The notes beneath the pieces are model-generated. The model worked only from the letters and a program-made list of their open reading frames with translations. It did not search any database and had not been told where the DNA came from. From contig CAYOAN010000007.1 of NCBI GenBank assembly GCA_964402065.1, forward strand, positions 30,966-94,965: DNA of 64,000 nt, given 5' to 3'. Numbering within the stretch: the first letter of the stretch is position 1; every line of letters begins with the position of its first letter. Position numbers and translations under genes: made by a program. Source of the stretch: CAIWMF01 sp964402065. Its GTDB lineage: Bacteria > Verrucomicrobiota > Verrucomicrobiia > Chthoniobacterales > UBA6821. Positions 36,320 to 45,934 of this stretch are shown in pieces.

Positions 36320-37630
36320 ATGAATCTTTCCACAAAATTTTCGCAACAGCAGCTTCTCTCGCCGCAGATGCAACAAGGTTTGCAGTTGCTACAGGCCCCT
36401 ATGATGCAGTTGCGTCAGCTCGTAAGCCAAGAACTCATTGCAAATCCTATGTTGGAAGAAGAATTTTTGCAGGAAGCACCTCCAGGGTTAGCCACGGAGT
36501 TGTCCTTTACAGAAAACTCCCTCGAGGCAGAAGATCGGCGACGTTATTTTTTAGAATCGCAGAAGTCTGTTGAAACATTAGCCGAAGCTCTATTGGCTCA
36601 AAGCGCTGGTTTTTCAAAAAAAGAACTGCTCATTGTTGAGCATATTATTGGGAATCTCAATACTGACGGCTATCTCTCCGCAAGCAATGCTGAGATCGCA
36701 CTGGCATTAGGAACCAATGAGCAAGAGGTTGAAGCTGTTGTTACAAAAATCCAGCAACTTGATCCCCCTGGCGTTGCTGCCCGCGATCTCAAAGAATGTC
36801 TTTTGTTACAACTGGAGAGAAAAGGAAAAGGCAATAGCATCGCTAGCAGAATTGTAAAACATTATCTCTCCGAATTAGGCCGTCATCATTATGAGGAAAT
36901 TGCAGCGGCACTTCGCGTCTCAGTAGAAGAAATTCTTCAAGCCCACAAACTCATTGCCTCGTTAGAACCTCATCCTGGGAGGGCCTACGGGCCTTTGGAA
37001 AACCCAGAGGTCATTCCTGATGTTATTGTTCTTGCCGAAGGAGAAGACTTCATCGTTCGCGCTAACGAAGAAGCTTTGCCTCGCCTGCGTCTTAATGATC
37101 ACTACAAAGAGATTCTGTCTACGGAAGTAGAGAACCAGGAACTGCATCACTACCTTCGAGAAAAAATTCGCCATGGCAAACAGTTCCTCTCCCATCTCGA
37201 CCAACGTCAAAAAACACTACTTGCCGTCAGTCGTGAGATCGTAAGACGGCAGCATTCTTTTTTCCACACAGGACAACTTACTCCCCTCACCATGGCAGAA
37301 GTTGCTGCGACCTTAAATCTTCACCCTGCAACGATCAGCCGAACGGTTTCTGGAAAATATATGGAAACACCTCGTGGCCTCTTGTCTTGGAAATATTTTT
37401 TTACAACAGCTCTTGAAAAAGAAGATGGAGCCTCAATTAGCAACGAGACCATTAAACAAGCCTTACAACAACTGATTGATCAAGAAAACAAACAAGATCC
37501 TCTCAGCGATCAACAAATTGTCGACCAGCTCACGGCCCAAGGAATCTCTGTTGCAAGGCGAACAATTGCCAACTACCGCGATCAATTAAAAATTCTTCCA
37601 AAGAAATTGAGAAAACAGAGAACCGCATGA
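36320..37630 (+). CDS. rpoN: RNA polymerase sigma-54 factor
   Basis: A 436-residue sigma-54. The Gln-rich region I (FSQQQLLSPQMQQGLQLLQ) contacts activators; then comes an acidic linker and the core-binding region (residues ~90-250); the HTH is MAEVAATLNLHPATISRTVS; the RpoN box is ARRTIANYRDQL near the end, followed by LPKKLRKQR. It directs polymerase to -24/-12 promoters and needs an ATP-using activator, none of which is in the window. I found no clear -24/-12 promoter here, so its targets lie elsewhere. Confidence 0.95.
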   Translation: MNLSTKFSQQQLLSPQMQQGLQLLQAPMMQLRQLVSQELIANPMLEEEFLQEAPPGLATELSFTENSLEAEDRRRYFLESQKSVETLAEALLAQSAGFSKKELLIVEHIIGNLNTDGYLSASNAEIALALGTNEQEVEAVVTKIQQLDPPGVAARDLKECLLLQLERKGKGNSIASRIVKHYLSELGRHHYEEIAAALRVSVEEILQAHKLIASLEPHPGRAYGPLENPEVIPDVIVLAEGEDFIVRANEEALPRLRLNDHYKEILSTEVENQELHHYLREKIRHGKQFLSHLDQRQKTLLAVSREIVRRQHSFFHTGQLTPLTMAEVAATLNLHPATISRTVSGKYMETPRGLLSWKYFFTTALEKEDGASISNETIKQALQQLIDQENKQDPLSDQQIVDQLTAQGISVARRTIANYRDQLKILPKKLRKQRTA

Positions 37631-37780
37631 AAAATGCAAATGAATTTTCATTGAAAAATTTAGCTGTTTTAGCAAGAAGAGTCTGTCAAAATGCGCTGCT
37701 CTGCAGACTTAGAAAAAAGAACTAAGAGCTCCGTGCCTCAGTCCTACGCTGCAGCAATACCATTTTCAAAGCCCCTTCCC

Positions 37781-39028
37781 ATGTCTATTAAAATCCGCAA
37801 TCGATTAATCGCCCTCAGTTGCTTCCTTCTTTTTGTTGCTATTGGTACGACCTATTTTTGGAGCGGCGACACACAAAAACCTTTTGCAGTCATTCTTTTT
37901 GTAGGCGATGGGATGTCCCCAAGCATCCTTACAGCAACACGCCTTTACGATGGAGGAGCGGATAATCGTTTGGCACTCGAAGAGTTTCCTAACTTAGCCC
38001 TCACGCGAACTTACGGAAATGATTTTGCGGTCCCTGATACGGCTTCTGCAGCCACTGCCCTAGCGACTGGCGAGCGAGTGAATCATCAAAGTTTAGCAAT
38101 TGACATCAATGGAAAACCGCTCGTGAGTCTTATCGAAGAAGCAGCTTCTAAAAATCGTGCTGTTGGCCTTCTTTCCACAGGTTCACTTACCGGCGAATCA
38201 GCTGCAGCTTTTTTTGCAAAGTCTCCTACCCCCCAAGATCAAGAAGCGATAGCAGCTCAACTCATGACGCATGCTCCTATTGATTTACTCATTGGTGGTG
38301 GACGAAAATATTTTTCTTCTCATATTGAAAAAAAGACTCCCTCTTCCGAACCATCAACATTAGAACAACTCGGCACCAAAGGATATAGCATCGCAAAAAA
38401 TGTCGAAGAATGGAACGCTCTCCCAATTTGGAAATCTTCTCCCATCGTGGCCCTTTTTGCAGAAGAAGATTTTTCATTTTATGATCCATCTAAAGCGGAG
38501 CCACTTCAGCCTTCTCTCGCTGATCTCGTTAAACAATCGATCCAACGATTGCAACATTCCCGACACGGTTATCTTCTTATCGTTGACGATGCTCTCATTG
38601 CCAAGGCAGAGGGACTCAATAAAGGAGAACAACTGTTTCATGAAATCCTTCAATTTGACCAAGCCATCGCTACAGCCCGTCAATATGCGGGTCCTAACGC
38701 TCTCGTTGTTATTGCTGGAAAACAAAATCTCGGAGGCTTGCGCATGAATGGAACCTTTTTCCGAAATGACAAAGGAGTAGCAGTCCTTGGCTCCAATACT
38801 CAAGGAGCTCCGACACTCACTTGGTCTTCAGGTCCCGGCCATAATGTTCCTTCTGATACCAATAAAGAAAACAATAGCATCCTTGCAGAACCTAGCGCGT
38901 TCAATACTCCTACTGCACTCGGCATTGCAGCTGACACGGTTACTCTTGGAATCGGACCAGGTTCAGAGCAGATCCATGGCTTTATTGATCTCACAACCGT
39001 GCATGACATTATTAAAAAGGCATTGTAA
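37781..39028 (+). CDS. Alkaline phosphatase, periplasmic or membrane-anchored
   Basis: A 415-residue alkaline-phosphatase-superfamily enzyme. The N-terminal helix (LIALSCFLLFVAIGTTYF) is a signal or anchor. ILFVGDGMSPS (Asp 43) and VPDTASAATALATGERVN with nucleophile Ser 89 are the PhoA metal and active-site motifs; GLLSTGSLTGESAAAF and IDLLIGGGRKYF follow. The late metal-ligand His of PhoA is less clear (HNVPSD), and the enzyme is shorter than E. coli PhoA. ATG 37781 fits the signal peptide; the frame also extends upstream to 37691. Releases phosphate from organic esters. Confidence 0.82.
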   Translation: MSIKIRNRLIALSCFLLFVAIGTTYFWSGDTQKPFAVILFVGDGMSPSILTATRLYDGGADNRLALEEFPNLALTRTYGNDFAVPDTASAATALATGERVNHQSLAIDINGKPLVSLIEEAASKNRAVGLLSTGSLTGESAAAFFAKSPTPQDQEAIAAQLMTHAPIDLLIGGGRKYFSSHIEKKTPSSEPSTLEQLGTKGYSIAKNVEEWNALPIWKSSPIVALFAEEDFSFYDPSKAEPLQPSLADLVKQSIQRLQHSRHGYLLIVDDALIAKAEGLNKGEQLFHEILQFDQAIATARQYAGPNALVVIAGKQNLGGLRMNGTFFRNDKGVAVLGSNTQGAPTLTWSSGPGHNVPSDTNKENNSILAEPSAFNTPTALGIAADTVTLGIGPGSEQIHGFIDLTTVHDIIKKAL

Positions 39029-39146
39029 CCTTTTACCTCCACTCCCTGCGGCATCTCGTCTTAGCTTTCAATAGAAGCTAATGTAAGATAGTCAATCTTC
39101 TTTTCTAGTTGCTTTGCTCAAGCAATAAGACAGACAATCCCTCTCT

Positions 39147-39371
39147 ATGAGAAAAACCATCTTCTTATTGCTTCCTGCCCTCCTCTTGACATCGTCAGCT
39201 TTGGCAGAGCCTCCACCGCATCCTGGTCCTCACTCTCAAAATTCCAGAATTGTTAAAATAGCAGGCCTTCGAGAAGCGAAAGCAGCAGCAAGAGCAGATG
39301 CTCGAATCAAGTGGCCTGAAAACTCTCACGCCTCAAATAAAATAGCAGCTAAAAAAATACCTCCACAATAA
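39147..39371 (+). CDS. Small secreted protein, His/Pro-rich N-terminus
   Basis: A 74-residue protein with a signal peptide (KTIFLLLPALLLTSSALA) leaving a ~53-residue basic peptide that begins EPPPHPGPHS and continues with AREAKAAARADA-like helix text. A similar small gene lies at 39553. No known family. High Lys/Arg/Ala content could mean nucleic-acid or surface binding, but that is a guess. Confidence 0.55.
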   Translation: MRKTIFLLLPALLLTSSALAEPPPHPGPHSQNSRIVKIAGLREAKAAARADARIKWPENSHASNKIAAKKIPPQ

Positions 39372-39552
39372 CTCAGCCATAAACTCAGCAATCATAAGCC
39401 ATCTTCCTTGATAAAGAAAAACACGTTTGAACGCCAAGTGGCACATGCTGCTAGAGAATCAAAATAGAGCCTAACTGCACATTAAAAATAAATAGCAACA
39501 GACGCTAAAAATTTGACGTGCCTTATTTATCAACTTTATGCTGAGAAGCCTT

Positions 39553-39873
39553 ATGAAAAAAAATATCCTACTCTTACTTCCTTTCACCTTTGCAACATTC
39601 TCTGCACTAGAAGCAGCTTCTTCAGCGCCTAATGTTGCCCCTCATCCTGAAGCCGCTCATCAACAAGAAGTCCATCCAGTTGCCCCCAAAGCCACTGGCC
39701 GAGCAAAGGAAATTGCTAAAGTTGCAGTTGAGCAAAAAGCTTATAAAAAAAATCCACAAGGAGTTGTAGCACTCGAACAGCTGCCACCTCAGGTTAAAAT
39801 GAATGCCAAAGTAAAGGCTCAACAACAAGCACAAACTACTGCTCAAATGCTTAAACAACAGGGAGGGAAGTAG
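39553..39873 (+). CDS. Small secreted protein, relative of the previous one
   Basis: A 106-residue protein from ATG 39553 (five codons after an in-frame ATG at 39538). Signal peptide KKNILLLLPFTFATFSALEA, then a His/Pro stretch (APHPEAAHQQEVHPVAP) and a Lys/Gln-rich helical tail. The order signal, HP-rich linker, basic helix matches the gene at 39147, so they are probably paralogues. Function unknown. Confidence 0.55.
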   Translation: MKKNILLLLPFTFATFSALEAASSAPNVAPHPEAAHQQEVHPVAPKATGRAKEIAKVAVEQKAYKKNPQGVVALEQLPPQVKMNAKVKAQQQAQTTAQMLKQQGGK

Positions 39874-40026
39874 AATAGAGAAACAATAAGTTTCTTCATA
39901 ACTTATTGAATTTTAGCAGGAACTTTTTAGTTGCAACTACGGCTCCTTCTCTTTTTGCATACTTACCTTGCACAATGAAAGTCGTAATCACAACGTGCTC
40001 TATAAAACAGCAAGCGCCGTTTTTTT

Positions 40027-40206
40027 CTAACGGCCAAGTAACCTAGAACGTTTTATGTCAATCGGAATGATCATCAAATGACCTTGAGAAGCTTCAAGCA
40101 TGATATTGTTGTAAGGTAGCTCAAAATGAGAATGGTTGAAGGGAGCAGTATTTGTCGTATGAAGAACAGGCTCCAGTTGATGGCGAGCAACGCTCTTATA
40201 TCCCAT
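40027..40206 (-). other. Possible small frame or frameshifted tail of the gene upstream
   Basis: An open minus-strand frame of 59 codons from ATG 40206, reading GYKSVARHQLEPVLHTT and later HSHFELPYNNIMLEA, then IIPIDIKRSRLLGR. The composition looks protein-like. It directly continues past the stop of the 40217 gene in another frame, so it may be that gene's lost C-terminus. The gap 39874-40216 holds nothing else I recognise. Confidence 0.3.
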
Positions 40207-40216
40207 TTCTAGAAGA

Positions 40217-40874
40217 TTAATAAGACTCCGTGTTAGCAGTAAGAGAGAGCTCGTTTTGGCATTCAGGATTTTCTTTGAGCCAGCGGAGCATTTGCTGAGC
40301 TTGATCCCATGTTCTAACATAGGCCTCTTCATGAAAGTGGGCTAACTGAACAAGTTTTGCTGGATCTTTTTCAGGGATGCTTTTGAGGCGTTTCAATTCC
40401 TGACAGATCTCTTCTCTTCTTTGTAAGTTTTCTGAATGCTCACTCTCATCATCTGCTTGACGCAAACTATTCAATTCTTCCTGAAGCGTTCTCTTCTTTG
40501 CTGAAATCTCAGGGTTGCTGTTAGCAACAGCTTTGATTTGATTCTTAAGACTCTGCTGGATGCGTGCAAAACCGACTGAATAACCATCCATCTCCTTCTG
40601 GCCTGGTAGCGGCCCGCTGCAATCATCAACCTCCTCTTGCTCTTCATGAGGGGATTCCAAGGAAATTTCACCTAATTTAAACATGATTCTGCGTGCAGGA
40701 TCTTTTTTCTGCTCTTCTGCCGAAAAGCTTGTTTTTCCTTCTGACCGATCTTCATCACTCGATAAACTCCCTCTGGCAGTACCGATAACAGAATGAGCTA
40801 CTTTCTCCAACTCGACAGGGGTGCATCTTGCAGAGCAGAAAAAAAGAGAACCCTAGAAAAATATATTTTTTCAT
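40217..40874 (-). pseudogene. Frameshifted secreted coiled-coil protein
   Basis: The main frame (40217-40810) encodes ~197 residues of charged helix (residues 80-180 coiled-coil-like) and has only a TTG to start from. Immediately upstream, in the next frame, ATG 40874 begins a good signal peptide, KKYIFLGFSFF. The frames differ by one base, and a run of seven A (seven T on the coding strand) at 40839-40845 lies between them. Losing one T would give a continuous SFFCSARCTPVELEKVAHS reading. So the gene is broken, misread, or switched on and off by slippage. Function unknown. Confidence 0.6.
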
Positions 40875-41153
40875 CCCCCTTAATCTAAAGCAGGTTACTT
40901 CATAGAGCTAGAGCCTTTCGCTGCTAATTAGAAGGAGAAGACGGTCCTTCCCGTTATATTTTTAAAAAAACGTGCTTAATGGATCTTATGCTATCTGAAG
41001 TTAGCGTCAGATCTGAAAACACCGCTCTAAGCAAAAAGAGCAAGTTTATGAGATGCCCTTCTTTTGAACAAGCTCCAGACTATGCTCAGTAGGATAAGAA
41101 ACGAGCGTCGCAATAGCACCTTGTTTCTTTTTAACGATCTTCTGCCTTAGGAA

Positions 41154-44100
41154 TTAATTAATTAACTTCTCAAGCGTTGCATCAGGAGGAGCTCCTAGTG
41201 AGATTGCTTTTTTGTAATGGGTTTTTGCCATTTCCTTGGCCGGAGGTTTTCCCGTTGCATAAATAACCGCAAGATTAAAATGAGCATCAGCATAATTAGG
41301 ATGAATCTCAATTGATTTCAAGATTTCGCTCTCACCCGCTTTACTCTTGCCTGAAGCCGCTAAGACAATACCAAGATAGTTGTGGGCTGTGAAATCTTGA
41401 TCATTGATTGCCACGGCTTGACGTAACACTTTTTCAGCATCATCAAAACGTTCTTGACGATAATTCACAATGCCAAGAGTCGTGAAAGCAAATGATTTTT
41501 TGGGATCTTCAGCACATGCTTTTTTTAAGGTATTCTCGGCCTCCGACATTTTTCCAAGCTGAAATTCAACAACTCCAAGATTAGAGAGTGTCATGTAATC
41601 ATTGGGCGAGGCACTTAAGGCATCTTGAAAACTTTTTTCTGCCTCAGCATAATTTTGATGTTCAAATTGCTCCTTAGCTTTATTGATTGCAGAGCGATAC
41701 TTTTCCTGACTAACAGCGGGCTCTTTTGTACTCTCTTTGCCCTCTTCCTTCTTGAGCTCGGTGGGAACATTTGTTCCAGCCATATTGTTATTGCCAAGCG
41801 TTGCAGCAGCTACTGCATTTGTTTCAAGAGAAGTCACAGGTACATTAGTTGAGGTAGCATGCTTCTCATTTTTGGAAGTTTCAACAGCAACTATTAACTT
41901 ATCCTCATCCTGCTCTGTGTCGGATGAAAGTGGTAGTTTGTCTTTAAAAAGAGCCCTCTCCTCTGGCGTAAGCCTCACAGGTCTTGCTAATTTTCGAAGT
42001 TGTTGAGAAAGCGTATCCGATTTCACTTTCAGCTTTTCTAAATCTTCTACAATGAGCTTGTGAATTTGTTGCCTCTTAGCTTCCGCTTTGAGCTCACGAA
42101 GGACAATACTTTTTAGCAATTCATTTTCAGCAATGACTTTTTCTTGGCCAGTTTCTGATTGGCCTTTTTTCTGAAGTGCTGCCATCTCTTCATTTTTTTG
42201 ATCGAGCTGCTTTTTCAACTCATTATAATGATCATCTTTTGTTTTTATTTCTTGTTGAATACTAGTCAGCTGTTGTTGTGCTACCTGAAGTTCTTTTTGA
42301 AATTTTCCAGCCTCCTCACGAGCCACGGCCAATTCTTTTTCCTTTTCTTGCAAGGAATGATCTCGTTCAGGCCCTGTTTTTTCCAATGCCGCCATCTTTT
42401 TTTCTGAAGTTTCTAACTGCTCCTTAGCAGCCTGTAGTGCTGATTGAGATTGCTGGAGTTTTTTTTGAAGAGCAGCAATCTCTGGCGTTGATTGAGCGTC
42501 CAACGATTTGAGTTTTTCAGTGGTAGCTACCAACTGTTTTTCTAACTCCCCTTTTTTTAACTCCATGCTTTGTCGTTCCATCACAGCAACACGGAATTTT
42601 TCCTCCAGTTCAACTAAGGCTTGCTTCTGAATTGTTGCAGCTTCCATTTCGGCTGTCTGAGCATCTGAAAGTTGTTTTGTATTTTTTTCTAATTCTTGAG
42701 TCAAACCCTTCACCTGTTGTTGCAACATTGTTGTATCAGCCCCAGCTTTTTTTAAAGCAGCAACCTCTGCTGTTGCTTGTTTCAATCGAGCTTCCATCGA
42801 AGTGCGATTCTCATTCAAAACTTCTTGGTCTGCTTCCGAAGTTGCTAACTTTTTTTGCAAATCATCGATGAGCTTCTTTTGGGAAGCTTCTAACTTTTTA
42901 TTAGCTTCTTGGGTATCAGCTAACATTTTTTCCTTAGCAACTCCCTCGGTAGTCAACGCTGCTAACCGTGTTTTCAAAGCATCCATCTCTGCATTCTTCT
43001 GCTGCGCTTCAGCCAAAGATTGATTGGTCTTTTGAAGTTGCTGCTGCAGCCCCATTACTTGACTTTGTAGGCCTTCCAAGTCATGTCCTTTTTTCTCGGC
43101 TAAAGCTAAAGAATCGCTTACCTGCTTCACTTGCTGTGCAAGAGTAGCGCTCTCTGCGTGAGCCTGATCGCGCTCTCGTTGAGCTGTAGTTAACTGTTCG
43201 TGCAATGCTGCAGCGGCATTTTTTTCAGCATTTACTTCAATTTGAAGTTGCTCTAAGCGACTTTTATTATTGATAGCCATCGCTAAAGAATTAGTAGCCT
43301 GTTGGAGGTTCTGCTGTAGATTATTATTTTCTTCCAAGATAACTTCTTTATCAGCTGAAAGAGCTGCTACTTTTCCTTCCAGTTGATCTAACGATTTTTT
43401 TAAAACGGCTTCTCGTTGCAAGTTTCCAACACGATTTTTTTCAAGATCATTTTTTAAATCAACTAACTGTCGTTCGGTTCTTGCTAGTTGCGCCTTTGTT
43501 TCTACGAGAGAAACTTTTGACTGATCGAGCTCGGAAGTTTTATCAAGGATGTCATTATGAGCCTTTTCTAGTTCTGCTTCTGTCCGTTTCAGCTGTTTTT
43601 GAAGTTGCACTAGTTCTTTACTTGGAGCATTCCTTGTTGCTGGAGGAATGATTGAAAGTGTTGGAATATCACTTGTTCTTTTTGAAGCTGATTGAGAAGC
43701 AGGCTCTATCCCTTCTGTGTCAGGCGGTACAGAACGTGAAGCAAGAGGCTCTTCTGCTGAGGGCGATTCAAAACTGTAGCGAACGCTTTCTCTATTACTT
43801 TCTACATAACGTGGCTCTTGACGTCCCCCGTCATCTGAAGAACGAGCCCCTTCGCTGCTCGCCTCTGAAGAAGAAGGGGGAGCAGAACTCTCATTATCAT
43901 CAAAAGAACGCCGACCACCATTGTAAGTGGATGGCGCGGCCGAACCTGATGTAGTATTGATCCGTGCAAGATTATTTCTAATTTTGCTGAGTCGGTACTC
44001 AACAATTGGTTTTTGCCAATTTGGATAGTTGTTACTGATATCAATTAAATGATTTTCAGCATATCGATATTTTGAAACGGCCTCTTCCTTTCGTCCTGCT

Positions 44101-44225
44101 TGATCAAGGCGCTCTGCTTCTTTAAAACTGCGGTAAGCTGCAACAAACTCTTCAGAAGGATCATTAGTGGTTGCCGCCCCTAGTGAGCCAACAAGAAAAA
44201 GCAGCAAAAGAACTCTTAAAAGCAT
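41154..44225 (-). CDS. Large secreted coiled-coil protein with C-terminal TPR repeats
   Basis: A 1023-residue protein. Signal peptide LLRVLLLLFLVGSLGAA; residues ~25-95 form a helical pair with Tyr/Ala spacing; ~100-200 is Ser/Pro-rich linker; ~205-760 is continuous heptad coiled coil, very rich in Gln/Lys/Glu; ~850-1020 contains about five TPR units (YAEAEKSFQDALSASPNDYM, MSEAENTLKKACAEDPKKS, FDDAEKVLRQAVAINDQDF). TPRs bind partner proteins, so this looks like a periplasmic or envelope scaffold spanning a long distance. Partner unknown. Single-gene transcript. Confidence 0.75.
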   Translation of the reverse strand: MLLRVLLLLFLVGSLGAATTNDPSEEFVAAYRSFKEAERLDQAGRKEEAVSKYRYAENHLIDISNNYPNWQKPIVEYRLSKIRNNLARINTTSGSAAPSTYNGGRRSFDDNESSAPPSSSEASSEGARSSDDGGRQEPRYVESNRESVRYSFESPSAEEPLASRSVPPDTEGIEPASQSASKRTSDIPTLSIIPPATRNAPSKELVQLQKQLKRTEAELEKAHNDILDKTSELDQSKVSLVETKAQLARTERQLVDLKNDLEKNRVGNLQREAVLKKSLDQLEGKVAALSADKEVILEENNNLQQNLQQATNSLAMAINNKSRLEQLQIEVNAEKNAAAALHEQLTTAQRERDQAHAESATLAQQVKQVSDSLALAEKKGHDLEGLQSQVMGLQQQLQKTNQSLAEAQQKNAEMDALKTRLAALTTEGVAKEKMLADTQEANKKLEASQKKLIDDLQKKLATSEADQEVLNENRTSMEARLKQATAEVAALKKAGADTTMLQQQVKGLTQELEKNTKQLSDAQTAEMEAATIQKQALVELEEKFRVAVMERQSMELKKGELEKQLVATTEKLKSLDAQSTPEIAALQKKLQQSQSALQAAKEQLETSEKKMAALEKTGPERDHSLQEKEKELAVAREEAGKFQKELQVAQQQLTSIQQEIKTKDDHYNELKKQLDQKNEEMAALQKKGQSETGQEKVIAENELLKSIVLRELKAEAKRQQIHKLIVEDLEKLKVKSDTLSQQLRKLARPVRLTPEERALFKDKLPLSSDTEQDEDKLIVAVETSKNEKHATSTNVPVTSLETNAVAAATLGNNNMAGTNVPTELKKEEGKESTKEPAVSQEKYRSAINKAKEQFEHQNYAEAEKSFQDALSASPNDYMTLSNLGVVEFQLGKMSEAENTLKKACAEDPKKSFAFTTLGIVNYRQERFDDAEKVLRQAVAINDQDFTAHNYLGIVLAASGKSKAGESEILKSIEIHPNYADAHFNLAVIYATGKPPAKEMAKTHYKKAISLGAPPDATLEKLIN

Positions 44226-44313
44226 TCGCCTACTCTAATCTATCCCATTTTTAAGTGTAAACTCTCTATTTGTGTTTTTTGTTATATTTAAACCCAATAT
44301 CTCAGTAGGTCCT

Positions 44314-44451
44314 AGAGCGTTTTAAAAAATATCATAGCCGATGTAGTGCCAGAAATGAGGAGAGCAGAAACGCAGTGTATATCTCATACCCGAGGCTTCA
44401 AGCACCGGAATGACGCCGCCATTACGCGGCTATCGAATTTGTTAATATGCT
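44314..44451. repeat. Palindromic miniature element, family 1, copy A
   Basis: About 138 bp beginning AGAGCGTTTTAAAAAATAT and ending with the near reverse complement (TTAATATGCT). The core carries AACGCAGTGTATATCTCATA and ACGCCGCCATTACGCGGCTA, shared with copies at 48601 and 53889. It lies in the 44226-44625 gap before nrdB. Confidence 0.8.
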
Positions 44452-44552
44452 GTAAGCTCCAACCCTACTCGATCTTGTCCGCACCACGGCGTGCTGTGCC
44501 TGACGGCAAATCACAGTGACATAGCTGACGTAAAAAATTTTTTGGAAAAAGC

Positions 44553-44580
44553 TTTGTTCGCAAAAAAATATTATTATAAT
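44553..44580 (+). promoter_or_regulatory. Candidate nrdB promoter
   Basis: TTTGTT (44553-44558), a 16-bp gap and a perfect TATAAT (44575-44580), 45 bp before the nrdB ATG. The leader between is AT-rich. No clear pair of NrdR boxes was found. Confidence 0.45.
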
Positions 44581-44625
44581 TCCATATCTTGTATATTTTC
44601 TTTAAATCTTAACCAAATAACTACT

Positions 44626-45687
44626 ATGTCTTGTTGCAATATTTCTGACACTCCCGCTCAAATGCACGATCTTTCCAAGCGGATTAATCCAGAAGAGAAG
44701 CGATTGGTCAATTGTAAGCAAGTTGATGTGAATCAGTTGATGCCTCTTAAATACCAATGGTCATGGGAATACTACTTAAAAGGCTGTGCAAACCATTGGA
44801 TGCCGAATGAAGTCCCTATGCAAAGTGACATTGAGCTTTGGAAGTCCAATCGCCTTACTAAAGAAGAGCGCCATGTCATTATGCGCAACCTTGGTTTTTT
44901 TAGCACAGCTGAAAGCCTTGTCGGCAATAATATCGTCTTAGCAATCTTCAAGCACATCACCAATCCGGAAGCACGACAATATCTGCTTCGTCAGGCTTTC
45001 GAAGAAGCGATTCATACTCATACTTTCCAATACATTGTTGAAAGCCTCTCGCTGGATCAGCGTGAAGTCTTTAACATGTACCACGAAGTCAATTCGATTA
45101 ATAACAAAGATCACTTCGAAATGAAGCTCACTGCTGAGATTATGCAAGATGGCTTCTCCACCGAGACGCCAGAAGGCCTGAGAACCTTTCTAAAAAACCT
45201 TGTCGGGTTCTACGTGATCATGGAAGGAATCTTTTTTTATAGCGGTTTTGTCATGCTACTGAGTTTTAAACGCCAAAATAAAATGATCGGAATTGGACAA
45301 CAATTCGAATACATCATGCGAGATGAATCGATTCATTTGAATTTTGGAATTGATCTCATCAATGGCATTCGCGAGGAAAATCCTGGTGTCTGGACGCCTC
45401 AGCTCGAAAAAGAAGTCCGTGATATGATTCTACAGGCTGTAGAATTAGAAGTCGCCTATGCAGAAGACTGCATGCCACGCGGTATCCTTGGTCTCAATGC
45501 CGCACTCTTCCGTGACTATGTACAATACATCGCCGACCGCCGTTTGGATCGACTTAATATGACAGCTCAATTTGGCAGTAAAAATCCCTTCCCTTGGATG
45601 AGTGAAGTTACAGACCTTTCTAAAGAACAAAACTTTTTTGAACGCAAGGTGACTGAATATCAAAAAGCTGCATCGTTGGAATGGTAA
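44626..45687 (+). CDS. nrdB: Ribonucleotide reductase small subunit, class Ic
   Basis: A 353-residue R2 protein; start ATG 44626 (MSCCNISDTPAQMH). The diiron-type ligands are Glu 96 (FFSTAES), Glu 127 and His 130 (FEEAIHTHTF), the Glu in IMEGIFFYSGF, and Glu/His in RDESIHLNFGI. The radical Tyr of class Ia enzymes is Phe 134 here and the first Asp ligand is Glu, the Chlamydia pattern (class Ic, Mn/Fe cofactor, no tyrosyl radical). It makes deoxynucleotides together with an NrdA subunit, which is not in the window. Own promoter and terminator. Confidence 0.93.
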   Translation: MSCCNISDTPAQMHDLSKRINPEEKRLVNCKQVDVNQLMPLKYQWSWEYYLKGCANHWMPNEVPMQSDIELWKSNRLTKEERHVIMRNLGFFSTAESLVGNNIVLAIFKHITNPEARQYLLRQAFEEAIHTHTFQYIVESLSLDQREVFNMYHEVNSINNKDHFEMKLTAEIMQDGFSTETPEGLRTFLKNLVGFYVIMEGIFFYSGFVMLLSFKRQNKMIGIGQQFEYIMRDESIHLNFGIDLINGIREENPGVWTPQLEKEVRDMILQAVELEVAYAEDCMPRGILGLNAALFRDYVQYIADRRLDRLNMTAQFGSKNPFPWMSEVTDLSKEQNFFERKVTEYQKAASLEW

Positions 45688-45711
45688 TGGGAAGATAAGA
45701 AATTCAAGATG

Positions 45712-45748
45712 GATGTTAGGGAATATTAGCCCTAACATCGCTTTTTTT
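45712..45748 (+). terminator. Rho-independent terminator of nrdB
   Basis: GATGTTAGGG (45712-45721) pairs perfectly with CCCTAACATC (45730-45739) across an 8-base loop, and a run of seven T follows (45742-45748). It starts 25 bp after the nrdB stop. Confidence 0.9.
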
Positions 45749-45753
45749 CATCT

Positions 45754-45880
45754 AGAGCATGTTAACAAATTCTATAGCCGCGTATTGCGCGCTTGAAGCC
45801 TCGCGTATGAGATATACACTGCGTTTCTGGGCTCTTCGTTCCTGGTACTACATCGGCTATCATATTTTTTAAAACGCTCT
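45754..45880. repeat. Palindromic miniature element, family 1, copy B (inverted)
   Basis: About 127 bp with ends AGAGCATGTTAACAAATTC and TTTTTTAAAACGCTCT. The core GAGATATACACTGCGTTTCT is the reverse complement of copies A, C and E, so this copy points the other way. It directly follows the nrdB terminator. Confidence 0.8.
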
Positions 45881-45934
45881 ATCTTCTGAAATTTGCCAAT
45901 GCCCTTGACCTCATCTACCATCTCCCATCAGAGC

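Noticed and set aside
39436..39455. Possible sigma-54 promoter (TGGCAC...TGC)
   Set aside because: Spacing between the GG and GC elements is wrong, so it does not meet the -24/-12 rule.
44491..44625. Longer nrdB N-terminus
   Set aside because: The extra 45 residues cover the candidate promoter (TATAAT at 44575) and are not R2-like; ATG 44626 fits the family.
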